Positions 17,595 through 26,150 of a stretch of DNA of 64,000 nucleotides are shown in pieces (the first letter of the stretch is position 1; every line of letters starts with the position of its first letter). The notes under the pieces are model-generated. The model was not told the DNA's origin. It did not search any database and worked only from the letters and a program-made list of their open reading frames with translations. The translations under genes were made by a program, and so were the position numbers. Origin of the DNA: Ruminococcus flavefaciens (lineage in GTDB: Bacteria; Bacillota; Clostridia; Oscillospirales; Ruminococcaceae); NCBI GenBank assembly GCA_023667045.1, contig JAMPAU010000001.1, forward strand, positions 62,001-126,000, read 5' to 3'.

Positions 17595-17626
17595 AAAACG
17601 GACATTCATTTCTGAGTGTCCGTTTT
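17595..17626. terminator. Bidirectional rho-independent terminator
   Basis: 14-bp stem (AAAACGGACATTCA with TGAGTGTCCGTTTT, one G-T pair), 4-base loop and T run on the plus strand; A run on the other side serves the minus strand. It ends the exporter operon. The stop codon of the convergent gene at 17606 lies inside the stem. Confidence 0.85.
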
Positions 17627-17968
17627 TATTTCGATTATTCTGTATGTGCCGTTTTCAAGCGTAAGACGGATTTTATTTCTGTCAGTCTGTACTGCACTAT
17701 CAACCCACATGACAGGCTCATTTCTGCCGAACTCGTCCCACTGTGATTTTTTAATATGATAGTGATATTCCTCATAAGCCGGAAGATAATATATTATCAC
17801 TCCGCAACCATACATCACTACAAAACGTTCTTCTGTATCTATCACCGCACCGTCGGGGTCGTCGTAGAAGTCGCCTATTGTTATTTCTGAATCGTCCGAT
17901 TTTTTCTTTAATACAACCGTTTCATATTCATTGTATACTATATAATTAAGACTTTCAGCTAAAATCAT
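17606..17968 (-). CDS. Small protein of unknown function after the glycosyltransferase
   Basis: 120 residues, soluble, rich in Tyr, Asp and Glu, mostly beta by pattern. No domain, signal or metal motif recognised. It overlaps the glycosyltransferase stop by 4 bases (ATGA), so it is translated from the same message. Its last codons run into the shared terminator stem. Confidence 0.7.
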   Translation of the reverse strand: MILAESLNYIVYNEYETVVLKKKSDDSEITIGDFYDDPDGAVIDTEERFVVMYGCGVIIYYLPAYEEYHYHIKKSQWDEFGRNEPVMWVDSAVQTDRNKIRLTLENGTYRIIEIKTDTQK

Positions 17969-18954
17969 TTTTCTTCGTCGCCGACAGTTTCAGTACCGGC
18001 TTCATTGATAAAGTCCGCTACTATAAAGCGTGGTCTCTGCTTTACTTCGGCATAAATCTTACCGACGTACTCGCCTATTATTCCGAGACAAAGCAACTGC
18101 AAACCGCCGATAAGCCATATTGAACACATTGTACTTGACCAGCCACCTATCGACAAATCGGCTATCTTGACAATAAGTCCCCATATAAACATTATTATAC
18201 TTACTATAAACATAATAAAGCCCAGTGATGTTATCATCTTGAGGGGTTTAGTGCTGAATGAAGTTATACCGTTTATGGCGAACGCAAGCATTTTTTTGAG
18301 GGGATATTTACTTTCTCCGGCGAAACGTTCATGACGTTCATAGTAGACGTTACAGCTCTGAAAGCCAATAGTTGGTATCATACCACGCAGAAAAAGGTTT
18401 ACTTCCTTAAAATTGGCAAGCTCCTGCAAAACACGACTGCTCATAAGTCTGAAGTCTGCATGGTTGTAAACAACGTCCGCACCCATGACTTTCATGAACT
18501 TATAAAAGCCCTCTGCCGTGAATCTCTTGAAAAAAGTATCAGTTTTTCTTGCACTTCTTACACCGTAAACAACCTGATTGCCGTTATAGTATTCTTTAAC
18601 CATAGCGTCAATAGTGTTTATATCGTCCTGTAAATCAGCGTCCATAGTGATAGCCATATCGCATATATCCTTGACAGTCATAAGTCCGGCAAGTACGGCA
18701 TTCTGGTGACCGCTGTTGTGTGCGAGGTTTATACCGGAAAAAAACTCCGGACTTTCTTCATGAAGTTCCTGAATAATTTTCCATGTAGTATCCTTTGAGC
18801 CGTCATTTACGAATACTACTCTGCTTTTTTCGGAAATAAGTTTCTGCTGAATAAGTGCAGTATATTTTTCTTTTAACTGTCGTGCTGTTTCATGCAGAAC
18901 TTCCTGCTCATTATAGCATGGCACTACCATGTATAAAATTTGTGGTTTGTTCAT
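17965..18954 (-). CDS. Family 2 glycosyltransferase (GtrB/polyprenyl-phosphate type)
   Basis: 329 residues. The N-terminal GT-A domain holds VVPCYNEQEVL (about residue 10), VFVNDGSKDTTW (about 48) and the metal-binding MDADLQDD (about 102-109). Two membrane segments follow (about 235-260 and 270-295), the layout of GtrB-like enzymes that load a sugar onto undecaprenyl phosphate at the cytoplasmic face. The final 35 residues are a soluble tail. AAAGGG lies 9 bases before ATG. It has its own consensus promoter at 18989-19017. The sugar donor is not predictable from sequence. Confidence 0.9.
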   Translation of the reverse strand: MNKPQILYMVVPCYNEQEVLHETARQLKEKYTALIQQKLISEKSRVVFVNDGSKDTTWKIIQELHEESPEFFSGINLAHNSGHQNAVLAGLMTVKDICDMAITMDADLQDDINTIDAMVKEYYNGNQVVYGVRSARKTDTFFKRFTAEGFYKFMKVMGADVVYNHADFRLMSSRVLQELANFKEVNLFLRGMIPTIGFQSCNVYYERHERFAGESKYPLKKMLAFAINGITSFSTKPLKMITSLGFIMFIVSIIMFIWGLIVKIADLSIGGWSSTMCSIWLIGGLQLLCLGIIGEYVGKIYAEVKQRPRFIVADFINEAGTETVGDEEK

Positions 18955-18988
18955 GTTTTTTTACCCTTTCATTTTTAATTTATGTTAT

Positions 18989-19017
18989 ATTATAACATAC
19001 AAATGACCATATGTCAA
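18989..19017 (-). promoter_or_regulatory. Consensus promoter of the glycosyltransferase gene
   Basis: Minus strand TTGACA (19012-19017), 17-base spacer, TATAAT (18989-18994). Full match to the sigma-A consensus, about 35 bases before the start codon. Confidence 0.78.
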
Positions 19018-19130
19018 GATTCATGAGAAAATTTGCTGAAAAGAAAATACAAATATATGAAAATCTTATACATTATTAAAGATAATCAATTATTTATCAT
19101 CTTTTTCTAATAAAATTTATTAAATAGCTA

Positions 19131-19159
19131 TTGACAAATCCATGATTTTGTGGTATTAT
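19131..19159 (+). promoter_or_regulatory. Promoter of the SRP RNA and dnaX
   Basis: TTGACA (19131-19136), 17-base spacer, TATTAT (19154-19159) preceded by TGG, an extended -10. Transcription would start near 19166, just before a 7-bp hairpin (CAGAGCA ... TGCTCTG, 19166-19186). Confidence 0.75.
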
Positions 19160-19197
19160 ATTATACAGAGCATCATGTCTGCTCTGATTCAGGAATA

Positions 19198-19329
19198 AAT
19201 TCCGGAATATAGATGTGTGGGCCCTGTGCAACAAGACCCCGTGAACCATGTCAGGCGGGAGACCGAGCAGCATTAAGCGGATTGTTTTGTGTGCCGCAGC
19301 AAGCCTGCACATCTATGCTCCGGAATTTT
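19198..19329 (+). ncRNA. ffs: Signal recognition particle RNA (small bacterial type)
   Basis: The RNA core of the signal recognition particle, which binds Ffh. The conserved apical part is present: GAACCATGTCAGGCGGGAGA then CCGAGCAGCA, i.e. the GTCAGG/AGCAGC internal-loop signature with a GGAG-type tetraloop. The outer ends pair over about 20 bases (AATTCCGGAATATAGATGTG with CACATCTATGCTCCGGAATT). A TTTTTT follows the outer helix. Position just before dnaX is the Firmicute arrangement (scr in Bacillus). The 5' boundary is uncertain: the transcript should begin near 19166 with an extra hairpin, which may be a processed leader or a remnant of an Alu-type domain. Confidence 0.85.
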
Positions 19330-19365
19330 TTGTAGAAAACCGCAAAACAGAAAGGAATGTACCAG

Positions 19366-20979
19366 ATGTATAAGGCTCTTTACCGCAAGTGGCGACCTAT
19401 GACTTTTGATGATGTCATATCACAACAGCATATAACTGATACCCTTAAAAATCAGATTACAAGCGGTAAAACTGCTCACGCTTATCTCTTTACTGGCTCA
19501 AGAGGTACAGGTAAAACAACGTGTGCGAGAATCCTCGCAAAAGCTGTGAACTGTCCCAACATGAAAAACGGCAACCCCTGCCTTGTATGCGATATATGCC
19601 GTGACGCTGACAGCAATTCACTTACAGATATTGTTGAAATAGACGCTGCCTCAAATAACGGCGTTGACGATATTCGTGACCTCCGTGACGGTGCTGTTTA
19701 TACTCCGGAGCGTGTCTCGCATAAAATATACATTATAGATGAAGTGCATATGCTATCTACAAGTGCATTCAATGCCCTGCTAAAAATAATGGAAGAACCG
19801 CCGGAGTACGTCATGTTTATACTGGCAACTACCGAGATACACAAAGTGCCGGCTACTATTGCTTCACGCTGTCAGAGATATGACTTCAGGCGTATACGTC
19901 CGCAAGATATAGCAACACGCCTTGAATATATCGCCGGACAGGAAGAACTAAATCTTACCCCCGACGGTGCTTCACTTATTGCTAAACTCGCCGACGGCGG
20001 TATGCGTGACGCTGTGTCACTGCTCGACCAGTGTTCAGTGTGTGCGGAAGTGATAAACGCCGAGACAGTTTCCAATGCTTCGGGTATTGCAGGGCGTGAC
20101 TATCTGTATGAAATCCTTGACGCTGTAGCTGTAAAAGACACTGCAAAGGCTCTTTCCATTACAGGCAATCTATACGATATGTCAAAAGATCTTACACGTC
20201 TCTGTGAGGAACTTATAAACCAACTAAGAAATATCATGCTTATTCAGGTGTCACCGCAGACCGCTCCCGACCTTATCGTTTGTATGCCCGACGAAATGGA
20301 AAAACTCAGCGGACTTGCAAAACAGATTACGCCGGAAGATGTCATGAATCATCTTTCAGTACTTCAGAAATGCCGTGAAAATATGTCACGTGTGATGAAC
20401 AGGCGTGTAGAATTTGAAATGACTTTGATAAAACTTTGCGGAAATAAAAATAATTCGCATGAAACTATTGACAATTCTGAAATTTATGATAAAATAAAAC
20501 AGTTGGAGAATAAATTAAGCTCAGTTTCTGCCGGAAACTTTTCACCTCAGTCCGCACCCAGACAGCCGGAAATACTTACAGCTAATAGTCCGGTGCGTGA
20601 ATCTGAACCTGTCGCAAATGTCGATATACGCAAGCTCAGACAGGAAGATATGATTTCATGCTCACGCTGGGACGAAATAGTTGAAGAACTCAAAAAGGTC
20701 AAGCCCGACCTCGCAGGTTCTCTGGACGGCTCTTACGCCCTTACCGCCGGAAACGTTATATTCATTACCGCCATAAACCGCTTTTTTATTCATATCTTTA
20801 AGAATAACAAGGAAAATGCATCTATACTCGGCGATACTATAAATAAGGTTCTCGGACAGCGGTATGTTATCAAGGCACGCTGTGCAACAAGTGTTGAAGA
20901 ACAGAAAAGCATGGCAGAGCAGATTATACAAAAAGCTAAGGACTACAGCATTGAAACAGCTGTTGACAATAATCAATAA
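19366..20979 (+). CDS. dnaX: DNA polymerase III subunit gamma/tau
   Basis: 537 residues, clamp-loader ATPase. Walker A GSRGTGKTT (44-52), zinc-binding Cys cluster CPNMKNGNPCLVCDIC (about 64-79), Walker B IIDEVHML, sensor-1 region ILATTEIHKVPATIASRCQR. The C-terminal third is a shorter tau-like tail with low-complexity linker (about 380-420). The ATG at 19366 is preferred over the one three codons earlier (19357), which lies inside the AAAGGA binding site. Directly downstream of the SRP RNA and 24 bases before ybaB. Confidence 0.96.
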   Translation: MYKALYRKWRPMTFDDVISQQHITDTLKNQITSGKTAHAYLFTGSRGTGKTTCARILAKAVNCPNMKNGNPCLVCDICRDADSNSLTDIVEIDAASNNGVDDIRDLRDGAVYTPERVSHKIYIIDEVHMLSTSAFNALLKIMEEPPEYVMFILATTEIHKVPATIASRCQRYDFRRIRPQDIATRLEYIAGQEELNLTPDGASLIAKLADGGMRDAVSLLDQCSVCAEVINAETVSNASGIAGRDYLYEILDAVAVKDTAKALSITGNLYDMSKDLTRLCEELINQLRNIMLIQVSPQTAPDLIVCMPDEMEKLSGLAKQITPEDVMNHLSVLQKCRENMSRVMNRRVEFEMTLIKLCGNKNNSHETIDNSEIYDKIKQLENKLSSVSAGNFSPQSAPRQPEILTANSPVRESEPVANVDIRKLRQEDMISCSRWDEIVEELKKVKPDLAGSLDGSYALTAGNVIFITAINRFFIHIFKNNKENASILGDTINKVLGQRYVIKARCATSVEEQKSMAEQIIQKAKDYSIETAVDNNQ

Positions 20980-21003
20980 TTTTTATCTAAAGGAGATTAA
21001 AAG

Positions 21004-21351
21004 ATGAAAGCAAGAATCCCAAGAAATGCAGGCGGTAACGCCCAGAACATGAATCAGATGATTAGACAGGCTCAGAAAATGCAGGACCAGATTACTGAAC
21101 TTCAGGAAAATATTGAAGAAAGGGAATTTTCCGCTACTGCCGGAGGTGGTGCTGTTGAAGTCGTTATCACAGGTAAAAAGACCATAAAGGCTCTCAATAT
21201 CAAGCCGGAAGTCGTTGACCCCGAAGATATTGATATGTTACAGGACTTAATCATCAGTGCTGTAAATGAGGCTATCAACAACGTTGAATCCACTACAGAA
21301 GCCGAAATGAGCAAGATTACCGGCGGTGTTTCTATTCCGGGACTTTTCTGA
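21004..21351 (+). CDS. YbaB/EbfC-family nucleoid-associated protein
   Basis: 115 residues, dimeric DNA-binding protein that acts with RecR and DnaX in conserved Firmicute operons. Family marks: the N-terminal coiled helix MNQMIRQAQKMQDQITELQ, then the strand-rich core EFSATAGGGAVEVVITGKKT, and KITGGVSIPGLF at the C-terminus. AAAGGAG lies upstream. Its stop overlaps the recR start by one base (TGATG), so translation is coupled. Confidence 0.93.
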   Translation: MKARIPRNAGGNAQNMNQMIRQAQKMQDQITELQENIEEREFSATAGGGAVEVVITGKKTIKALNIKPEVVDPEDIDMLQDLIISAVNEAINNVESTTEAEMSKITGGVSIPGLF

Positions 21352-21953
21352 TGGCTGACCACAACGCTTTACCGCTTATTATACTTGCCGAAAAGTTCGC
21401 ATCTCTGCCCGGCATAGGCATGAAAACTGCTCACAAACTCGCATACTATGTCATGTCAATGAAAACAGACGACGTTGAAGACTTTGCAAAGGCTCTTGTA
21501 AACGCTAAAAAGAATGTTCATAAGTGCAAGTGCTGTATGAACTTGACAGAGCGTGAAATATGCCCTATATGTTCTTCTGACGGACGTGACAAAAATATTA
21601 TCTGTGTTGTCGAGACCCCTAAGGACGTGACAGCCTTTGAACGCACAAGGGAATATCACGGAGTATATCATGTACTGCACGGACTTCTTTCACCCATTGA
21701 CGGAATAAATCCGGACAGCATTCACATAAAAGAACTGCTGGCGAGAATCTCAAAGGGCAATGTAAAGGAAGTAATAATGGCTACCAACCCGAACGTTGAG
21801 GGCGACGCAACAGCTATGTATATTGCTAACCTGCTCAAACCTCTTGGCGTAAAGGTCACAAGGCTTGCATTTGGTCTTCCGGTCGGCAGTATACTTGAAT
21901 ACGCTGACGAAATAACGCTTTACAAGGCACTCGAAAACAGAAACGATATGTAA
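21351..21953 (+). CDS. recR: Recombination mediator RecR
   Basis: 200 residues, ring-forming recombination mediator that helps RecA load at gaps. Helix-hairpin-helix LPGIGMKTAHKLAYY (about residues 18-32), four-Cys zinc finger CKCCMNLTEREICPIC (about 58-73), Toprim domain starting ICVVETPKDV, and Walker-like C-terminus GLPVGSILEYADEITL. Normal family length. Last gene of the SRP-dnaX-ybaB-recR unit. Confidence 0.96.
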   Translation: MADHNALPLIILAEKFASLPGIGMKTAHKLAYYVMSMKTDDVEDFAKALVNAKKNVHKCKCCMNLTEREICPICSSDGRDKNIICVVETPKDVTAFERTREYHGVYHVLHGLLSPIDGINPDSIHIKELLARISKGNVKEVIMATNPNVEGDATAMYIANLLKPLGVKVTRLAFGLPVGSILEYADEITLYKALENRNDM

Positions 21954-21957
21954 CTAC

Positions 21958-21987
21958 AAAAGGACGGTTAAAAGACCGTCCTTTTTT
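21958..21987 (+). terminator. Rho-independent terminator after recR
   Basis: 11-bp perfect stem (AAAAGGACGGT with ACCGTCCTTTT), 6-base loop, T run. It ends the dnaX-recR operon. Confidence 0.85.
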
Positions 21988-22022
21988 ATATCCCTAACTG
22001 TACGTCTCGGCGGTATACAGGC

Positions 22023-22051
22023 AAAAAAAGAACCGGAGTAAATCCGGTTCT
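22023..22051 (-). terminator. Rho-independent terminator of the citrate synthase-recA-pgsA series
   Basis: Minus strand AGAACCGGA, 5-base loop, TCCGGTTCT followed by seven T. It lies just beyond the stop of the DtxR-like gene. Confidence 0.85.
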
Positions 22052-22055
22052 GAGA

Positions 22056-22439
22056 TTAAACTTTTTTCTTTATTGTACGTTTCACAATGCCTTTAAGACG
22101 TTCACAGGTATCCTGCGGAAACTCCGTCACGAACTTAATAGCGTGTTCGTGTGCGTCTTCTTGAGGAAGTTTAAGGAAATTATGGAAAAACATATACACT
22201 TCATGAAAATTTGAAAATATCTCGTTTACAGCCTTTTCGCCCTCAGCGGTAAGCACAACGCTGTTGCAGAAGTCCTCATACACCAGACCGCAGTTAGCCA
22301 TACAGCGAAGCATTTTGCTTACACTCGGACGTGATACACCTAAATGTCTTGCAATGCTGACACTTCTCACGTACTCGTCAACTTCAGAAAGTTCTTTTAT
22401 AGCAATAAGATATTTTATATGTCCTGCACAGTGTTTCAT
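22056..22439 (-). CDS. DtxR/MntR-like regulator with altered metal site
   Basis: 127 residues. An N-terminal winged helix (VSIARHLGVSRPSVSKMLRC, about residues 27-46, then VVLTAEGEKAV) and a helical dimerisation part match the DtxR/MntR family. Compared by eye with Bacillus MntR, the N-terminal Asp and Glu ligands fall on Lys and Ile here, and the EH pair of the second domain falls on other residues; only the His of FHEVYMFF (about residue 78) seems kept. Metal control is therefore doubtful. AAAGGAGG precedes the start. Last gene of the pgsA series, 14 bases after pgsA. Confidence 0.78.
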   Translation of the reverse strand: MKHCAGHIKYLIAIKELSEVDEYVRSVSIARHLGVSRPSVSKMLRCMANCGLVYEDFCNSVVLTAEGEKAVNEIFSNFHEVYMFFHNFLKLPQEDAHEHAIKFVTEFPQDTCERLKGIVKRTIKKKV

Positions 22440-22453
22440 GGAAAACCTCCTTT

Positions 22454-23038
22454 TTATTTATCCGAATCAATAAGATGCCAGTAGCCTTTAAGATAAACAC
22501 CGCCGGAAATTACCGTAAGTGCGGTAGAAATCCATATAAGCACCGGAATAACTATATTGTCTACTGCATTTTTTACATTCTCGGCAATGCTGAAATCAAA
22601 GTCACCGCATACACTCAGCCATATGAGAGCCACAACTATTGATACCATTGTAAAAGCCGTTTTGAGCTTTCCCCACATTCCAGCGGCTACTACTACACCG
22701 CTGTCCGCCGCAAGAAGTCGCAAGCCAGAAACCATAAATTCCCTTGCACTTATTATGATAAGAGGTACTGCACCCATATTTATTTCCGGAATTTCTACAA
22801 AGACTGTAAGTGCCGAAATTACAAGCACCTTATCGGCGAGAGGGTCAAGAAACTTTCCGAAATTAGTAACAAGATTGCGTTTTCTTGCTATTTTTCCGTC
22901 AAGAGCGTCTGTTATTGAGGCAACCGCAAAAATAACCAATGCTGTCAGATAGTGAAAAGGAATATTCCAGTACACAAACAACAGAAAAAACGGAATCAGA
23001 CAGACCCTCAGCAATGTAAGCTTATTTGGCAGGTTCAT
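22454..23038 (-). CDS. pgsA: CDP-diacylglycerol-glycerol-3-phosphate 3-phosphatidyltransferase
   Basis: 194 residues, membrane enzyme of phosphatidylglycerol synthesis. The CDP-alcohol phosphotransferase motif D(x)2DG(x)2AR(x)8G(x)3D(x)3D is complete, read as DALDGKIARKRNLVTNFGKF then LDPLADK (about residues 43-69). About five membrane segments. Start overlaps the rimO stop by one base (TAATG). The start MNLPNKLTLLRV is typical of the family. Confidence 0.95.
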   Translation of the reverse strand: MNLPNKLTLLRVCLIPFFLLFVYWNIPFHYLTALVIFAVASITDALDGKIARKRNLVTNFGKFLDPLADKVLVISALTVFVEIPEINMGAVPLIIISAREFMVSGLRLLAADSGVVVAAGMWGKLKTAFTMVSIVVALIWLSVCGDFDFSIAENVKNAVDNIVIPVLIWISTALTVISGGVYLKGYWHLIDSDK

Positions 23039-24366
23039 TAAACAATCACCTCTCCGATTAAATCATAATCAAGCGTATCAGTAATCTTTATTTTCACGTA
23101 TTCGCCGACTGAAAGTCTTTTTTCAGATGTAAAGAAAATTTTTCCGTCTATGTCGGGAGCGTCCATTGTGGTACGTCCGAACCAGCATTCAGCGAGACGG
23201 TCGAATCCCTCAACAACTGTCTCAAACTCTTTTCCCATAAGTCTTTCATTGTTTTCAGCACTTATAAGCATCTGCTGTTCCATGATGATGTCGGCACGGT
23301 GATTTTTAACTTCTTCGTCAAGCTGTCCGTCAAAACTTCCTGCCTTTGTTCCGTCTTCCTGCGAGTATGCAAAACAGCCCAGTCTGTCAAAACGCACTTT
23401 CTGTACAAATTCAGAAAGCTCTGTAAACTGTTCGTCTGTTTCAGCCGGAAAACCTGTTATAAGAGTAGTGCGGAGAATAACATTCGGGACTTTTTCCCTG
23501 ATATGTGCAAAGAGGTTTTCAAGCTTTTCACGGTCGCCCCACCTGTTCATGCGGTTGAGGATTTCGCCGTTGCAGTGCTGTATCGGAATTTCAAGGTATT
23601 TGACAAGCTTTTCCTCACTGGCTATAGTATCAAGAAGTTCGTCGGTTATTCTCTCCGGATAGCAGTATAATGTACGAATCCAGTGAATACCGTCAATCTT
23701 GCACAGACGGCGGAGGAGTTCCGGAAGCTTTGATTCTCCGTACAAATCTTCACCATAGCGTGATGTATCCTGTGCTATAACGATAAGTTCAGTAACGCCG
23801 TTTGAGGCAAGCCATTCAGCCTCTTTGATAACTTCCTCCATAGGCACACTGCGGAATTTCCCCCTTATCTGCGGAATAGCACAGTAAGTACAGCAGTTTG
23901 AACAGCCCTCAGCGACTTTGAGGTATGCAAAAAACGGCAATGTAGAAATAATTCTGTCGCCTGTGATTTCAGCGTCAAGCTTAGGTGCAAAGTTTACATA
24001 TCTTTCGTCTTTCATTACGTGGTCAAGCACGTCAACAATATCCTTGTTGTTTCCTATACCTATAACAGCGTCTGCCTCCGGAAAGAGTTCAGCAGTTTCT
24101 TCCTTGTATCTTTCCACCAAACAGCCTGTGATAACGATTTTCTTTAAAGTACCGTCTGCTTTTAGTTTAGCCAGTTCGAGAATAGTCTCGATAGCTTCTT
24201 CTTTTGCAGACTGTATAAATCCGCAGGTATTGACAACCGCAATATCTGCAAGTCCCGGCTCTGTAACAAGTTTATATCCGTGACTTTTCAGCTTATATAA
24301 CATTCTCTCGGAATCAACTAAATTTTTTGAACAGCCGAGCGATACCATTCCAACTTTAACCGGCAT
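23038..24366 (-). CDS. rimO: Ribosomal protein S12 methylthiotransferase RimO
   Basis: 442 residues, radical-SAM enzyme adding a methylthio group to an Asp of S12. N-terminal MTTase domain with Cys 12, 48 and 82 for one Fe-S cluster; radical-SAM CxxxCxxC at Cys 155, 159 and 162 (GCSNCCTYCAIP); C-terminal TRAM domain (EFETVVEGFDRLAECWFGRT). The MVSLGCSKNLVDSE opening is the RimO signature and separates it from MiaB. AGGAGG precedes the start. Confidence 0.95.
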   Translation of the reverse strand: MPVKVGMVSLGCSKNLVDSERMLYKLKSHGYKLVTEPGLADIAVVNTCGFIQSAKEEAIETILELAKLKADGTLKKIVITGCLVERYKEETAELFPEADAVIGIGNNKDIVDVLDHVMKDERYVNFAPKLDAEITGDRIISTLPFFAYLKVAEGCSNCCTYCAIPQIRGKFRSVPMEEVIKEAEWLASNGVTELIVIAQDTSRYGEDLYGESKLPELLRRLCKIDGIHWIRTLYCYPERITDELLDTIASEEKLVKYLEIPIQHCNGEILNRMNRWGDREKLENLFAHIREKVPNVILRTTLITGFPAETDEQFTELSEFVQKVRFDRLGCFAYSQEDGTKAGSFDGQLDEEVKNHRADIIMEQQMLISAENNERLMGKEFETVVEGFDRLAECWFGRTTMDAPDIDGKIFFTSEKRLSVGEYVKIKITDTLDYDLIGEVIV

Positions 24367-24369
24367 ATA

Positions 24370-24996
24370 TTAATCCTCCTGACAGTCAAGATAATCCGCT
24401 ACAGCACGGTTGATTTCGTCATATCCGTAACCGTACCTTACAAGCGAATTTTTGACTTTTTCTATTGATTTTCTGTCATCTCTGTCTGTAAGCAGACGGG
24501 CGTATTTTTTTTCTATAAGAAAGGCGAGGTTTTCCGCAATCTTCTCAGCATACGGCTGTAGCGAATCTTCCGCAAGGTACTCGCCTATACCTTTCAGCAT
24601 TATTTCACGCTTTGCACGCCGGAAACCATACTTTCTACCCTCAACATACCGCATTGCGAGTTTTTCGGCATAGCGTTCATCGCTTATTATTCCGCACTCC
24701 TCCAGCTTTTTCACAACCGCACTGCATAAGCTTTCATTCTTGTATGTCTTCACAAGTTTTTCAAGCATTTCTGCTGAAGAATAGTCACGGTAGTCCAAGC
24801 AGTAAAGTGCATACTGATAGGCACGGCGGAAATTTGAGGCGTATATTATTCGGCGGAGTTCGGGGCGGTCAATCTCCATGCCCTCGCATATCCCGAAATC
24901 CGCTATTATATCGGCATGGAGATAGAATTTTCTTTCTTCGTCTGTTTCCACCTCAAAGGTAGTGCCTTTGTAAATCCGTACAGAAGTTATTTTCAT
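24370..24996 (-). CDS. recX: Regulatory protein RecX
   Basis: 208 residues, built of three-helix repeats that bind RecA filaments and modulate them. Typical RecX segments: YALYCLDYRDYSSAEMLEKL, ECGIISDERYAEKLAMRYVE and RRAKREIMLKGI. Lies two bases after recA, so co-expressed with its target. Confidence 0.92.
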   Translation of the reverse strand: MKITSVRIYKGTTFEVETDEERKFYLHADIIADFGICEGMEIDRPELRRIIYASNFRRAYQYALYCLDYRDYSSAEMLEKLVKTYKNESLCSAVVKKLEECGIISDERYAEKLAMRYVEGRKYGFRRAKREIMLKGIGEYLAEDSLQPYAEKIAENLAFLIEKKYARLLTDRDDRKSIEKVKNSLVRYGYGYDEINRAVADYLDCQED

Positions 24997-24998
24997 TA

Positions 24999-26150
24999 TT
25001 ATTCTGCCGGAGTAAATTCTTCAAAATCCTCGTCAATATCGTCAAGAATGCCGTCATTCTCCGACACTTCCGGAAGACTTTCTGTTTTTTCTTCCTGCTT
25101 GTTCAGAGGATTCATTATTTCTGCCTGACGTGCAAGTATCTTGTCTTCAACTTCTTTCATAAGTTCAGGGTTGTTTTTAAGGATTTCCTTTACATTGTCA
25201 CGTCCCTGTCCTAACTTCTGGTCGTTGTAGCTGAACCACGAACCGCCTTTCTTGATTATGTCAAGCTCAACAGCCATATCAAGAACCTCTCCGGTGCGTG
25301 AAATACCCTGACCGTACATCATGTCAAAAGTTGCTTCCTTGAAAGGCGGAGCAACCTTATTCTTTACAACCTTACAGCGTGTCGATGCACCTATAATCTC
25401 GCCGTTATTCTTGATAACCTCGCCTTTTCTTACCTCAATACGAACAGACGCATAGAACTTCAATGCACGACCGCCGGGAGTAGTTTCGGGGTTGCCGTAC
25501 ATAACACCGATTTTTTCACGTATCTGATTTATGAAGATTGCAACACAGTTGGACTTTGAGATAGCACCGGTAAGCTTACGCATAGCCTGAGACATAAGTC
25601 TTGCAAGCTGTCCCACGTGCAAATCACCCATATCGCCGTCGATTTCGGCACGGGTAGTCATGGCAGCTATAGAGTCGATTACAATAACATCAATAGCTCC
25701 GGAACGTATAAGAGCTTCTGCAATTTCAAGAGCCTGCTCGCCACTGTCTGGCTGTGAAACAAGAAGGTCGTCGGTATTTACGCCGAGAGCTTTGGCATAA
25801 TTCGGGTCGAGAGCGTGTTCAACGTCAATAAATGCAGCGTCACCGCCGAGTTTCTGAGCCTGTGCAATAACCGAAAGTGCAACGGTTGTTTTACCGGAAC
25901 TTTCAGGACCATAGATTTCCACGATACGACCCTTAGGCACACCGCCTATACCGAGTGCCATATCAAGTCGCATAGAGCCGGTCGGGATAGCGTCAACGTT
26001 GAGGGTTTCTGTCTGTCCGAGACGCATTACAGCACCTGCTCCGTATTTCTTTTCAATCATTTTCAATGCACCTTCAAGTGCAATTTTCTTGTCGTCTTTT
26101 GTCGTAACACGCACAACAGATGCCTTTTTAGCAAGTTCCTTTTTAGCCAT
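24999..26150 (-). CDS. recA: Recombinase RecA
   Basis: 383 residues, strand-exchange ATPase. Walker [10 protein letters not shown] (81-89), Walker [13 protein letters not shown]2-loop region [20 protein letters not shown], acidic C-terminus. AGGAGG lies 7 bases before the ATG. The start codon lies within the last 8 bases of prmC, so recA has no classic free-standing promoter region. I see no GAAC-N4-GTTC LexA box in the 110 bases before the start; a TATAAT is present there without a good -35. Confidence 0.97.
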   Translation of the reverse strand: MAKKELAKKASVVRVTTKDDKKIALEGALKMIEKKYGAGAVMRLGQTETLNVDAIPTGSMRLDMALGIGGVPKGRIVEIYGPESSGKTTVALSVIAQAQKLGGDAAFIDVEHALDPNYAKALGVNTDDLLVSQPDSGEQALEIAEALIRSGAIDVIVIDSIAAMTTRAEIDGDMGDLHVGQLARLMSQAMRKLTGAISKSNCVAIFINQIREKIGVMYGNPETTPGGRALKFYASVRIEVRKGEVIKNNGEIIGASTRCKVVKNKVAPPFKEATFDMMYGQGISRTGEVLDMAVELDIIKKGGSWFSYNDQKLGQGRDNVKEILKNNPELMKEVEDKILARQAEIMNPLNKQEEKTESLPEVSENDGILDDIDEDFEEFTPAE

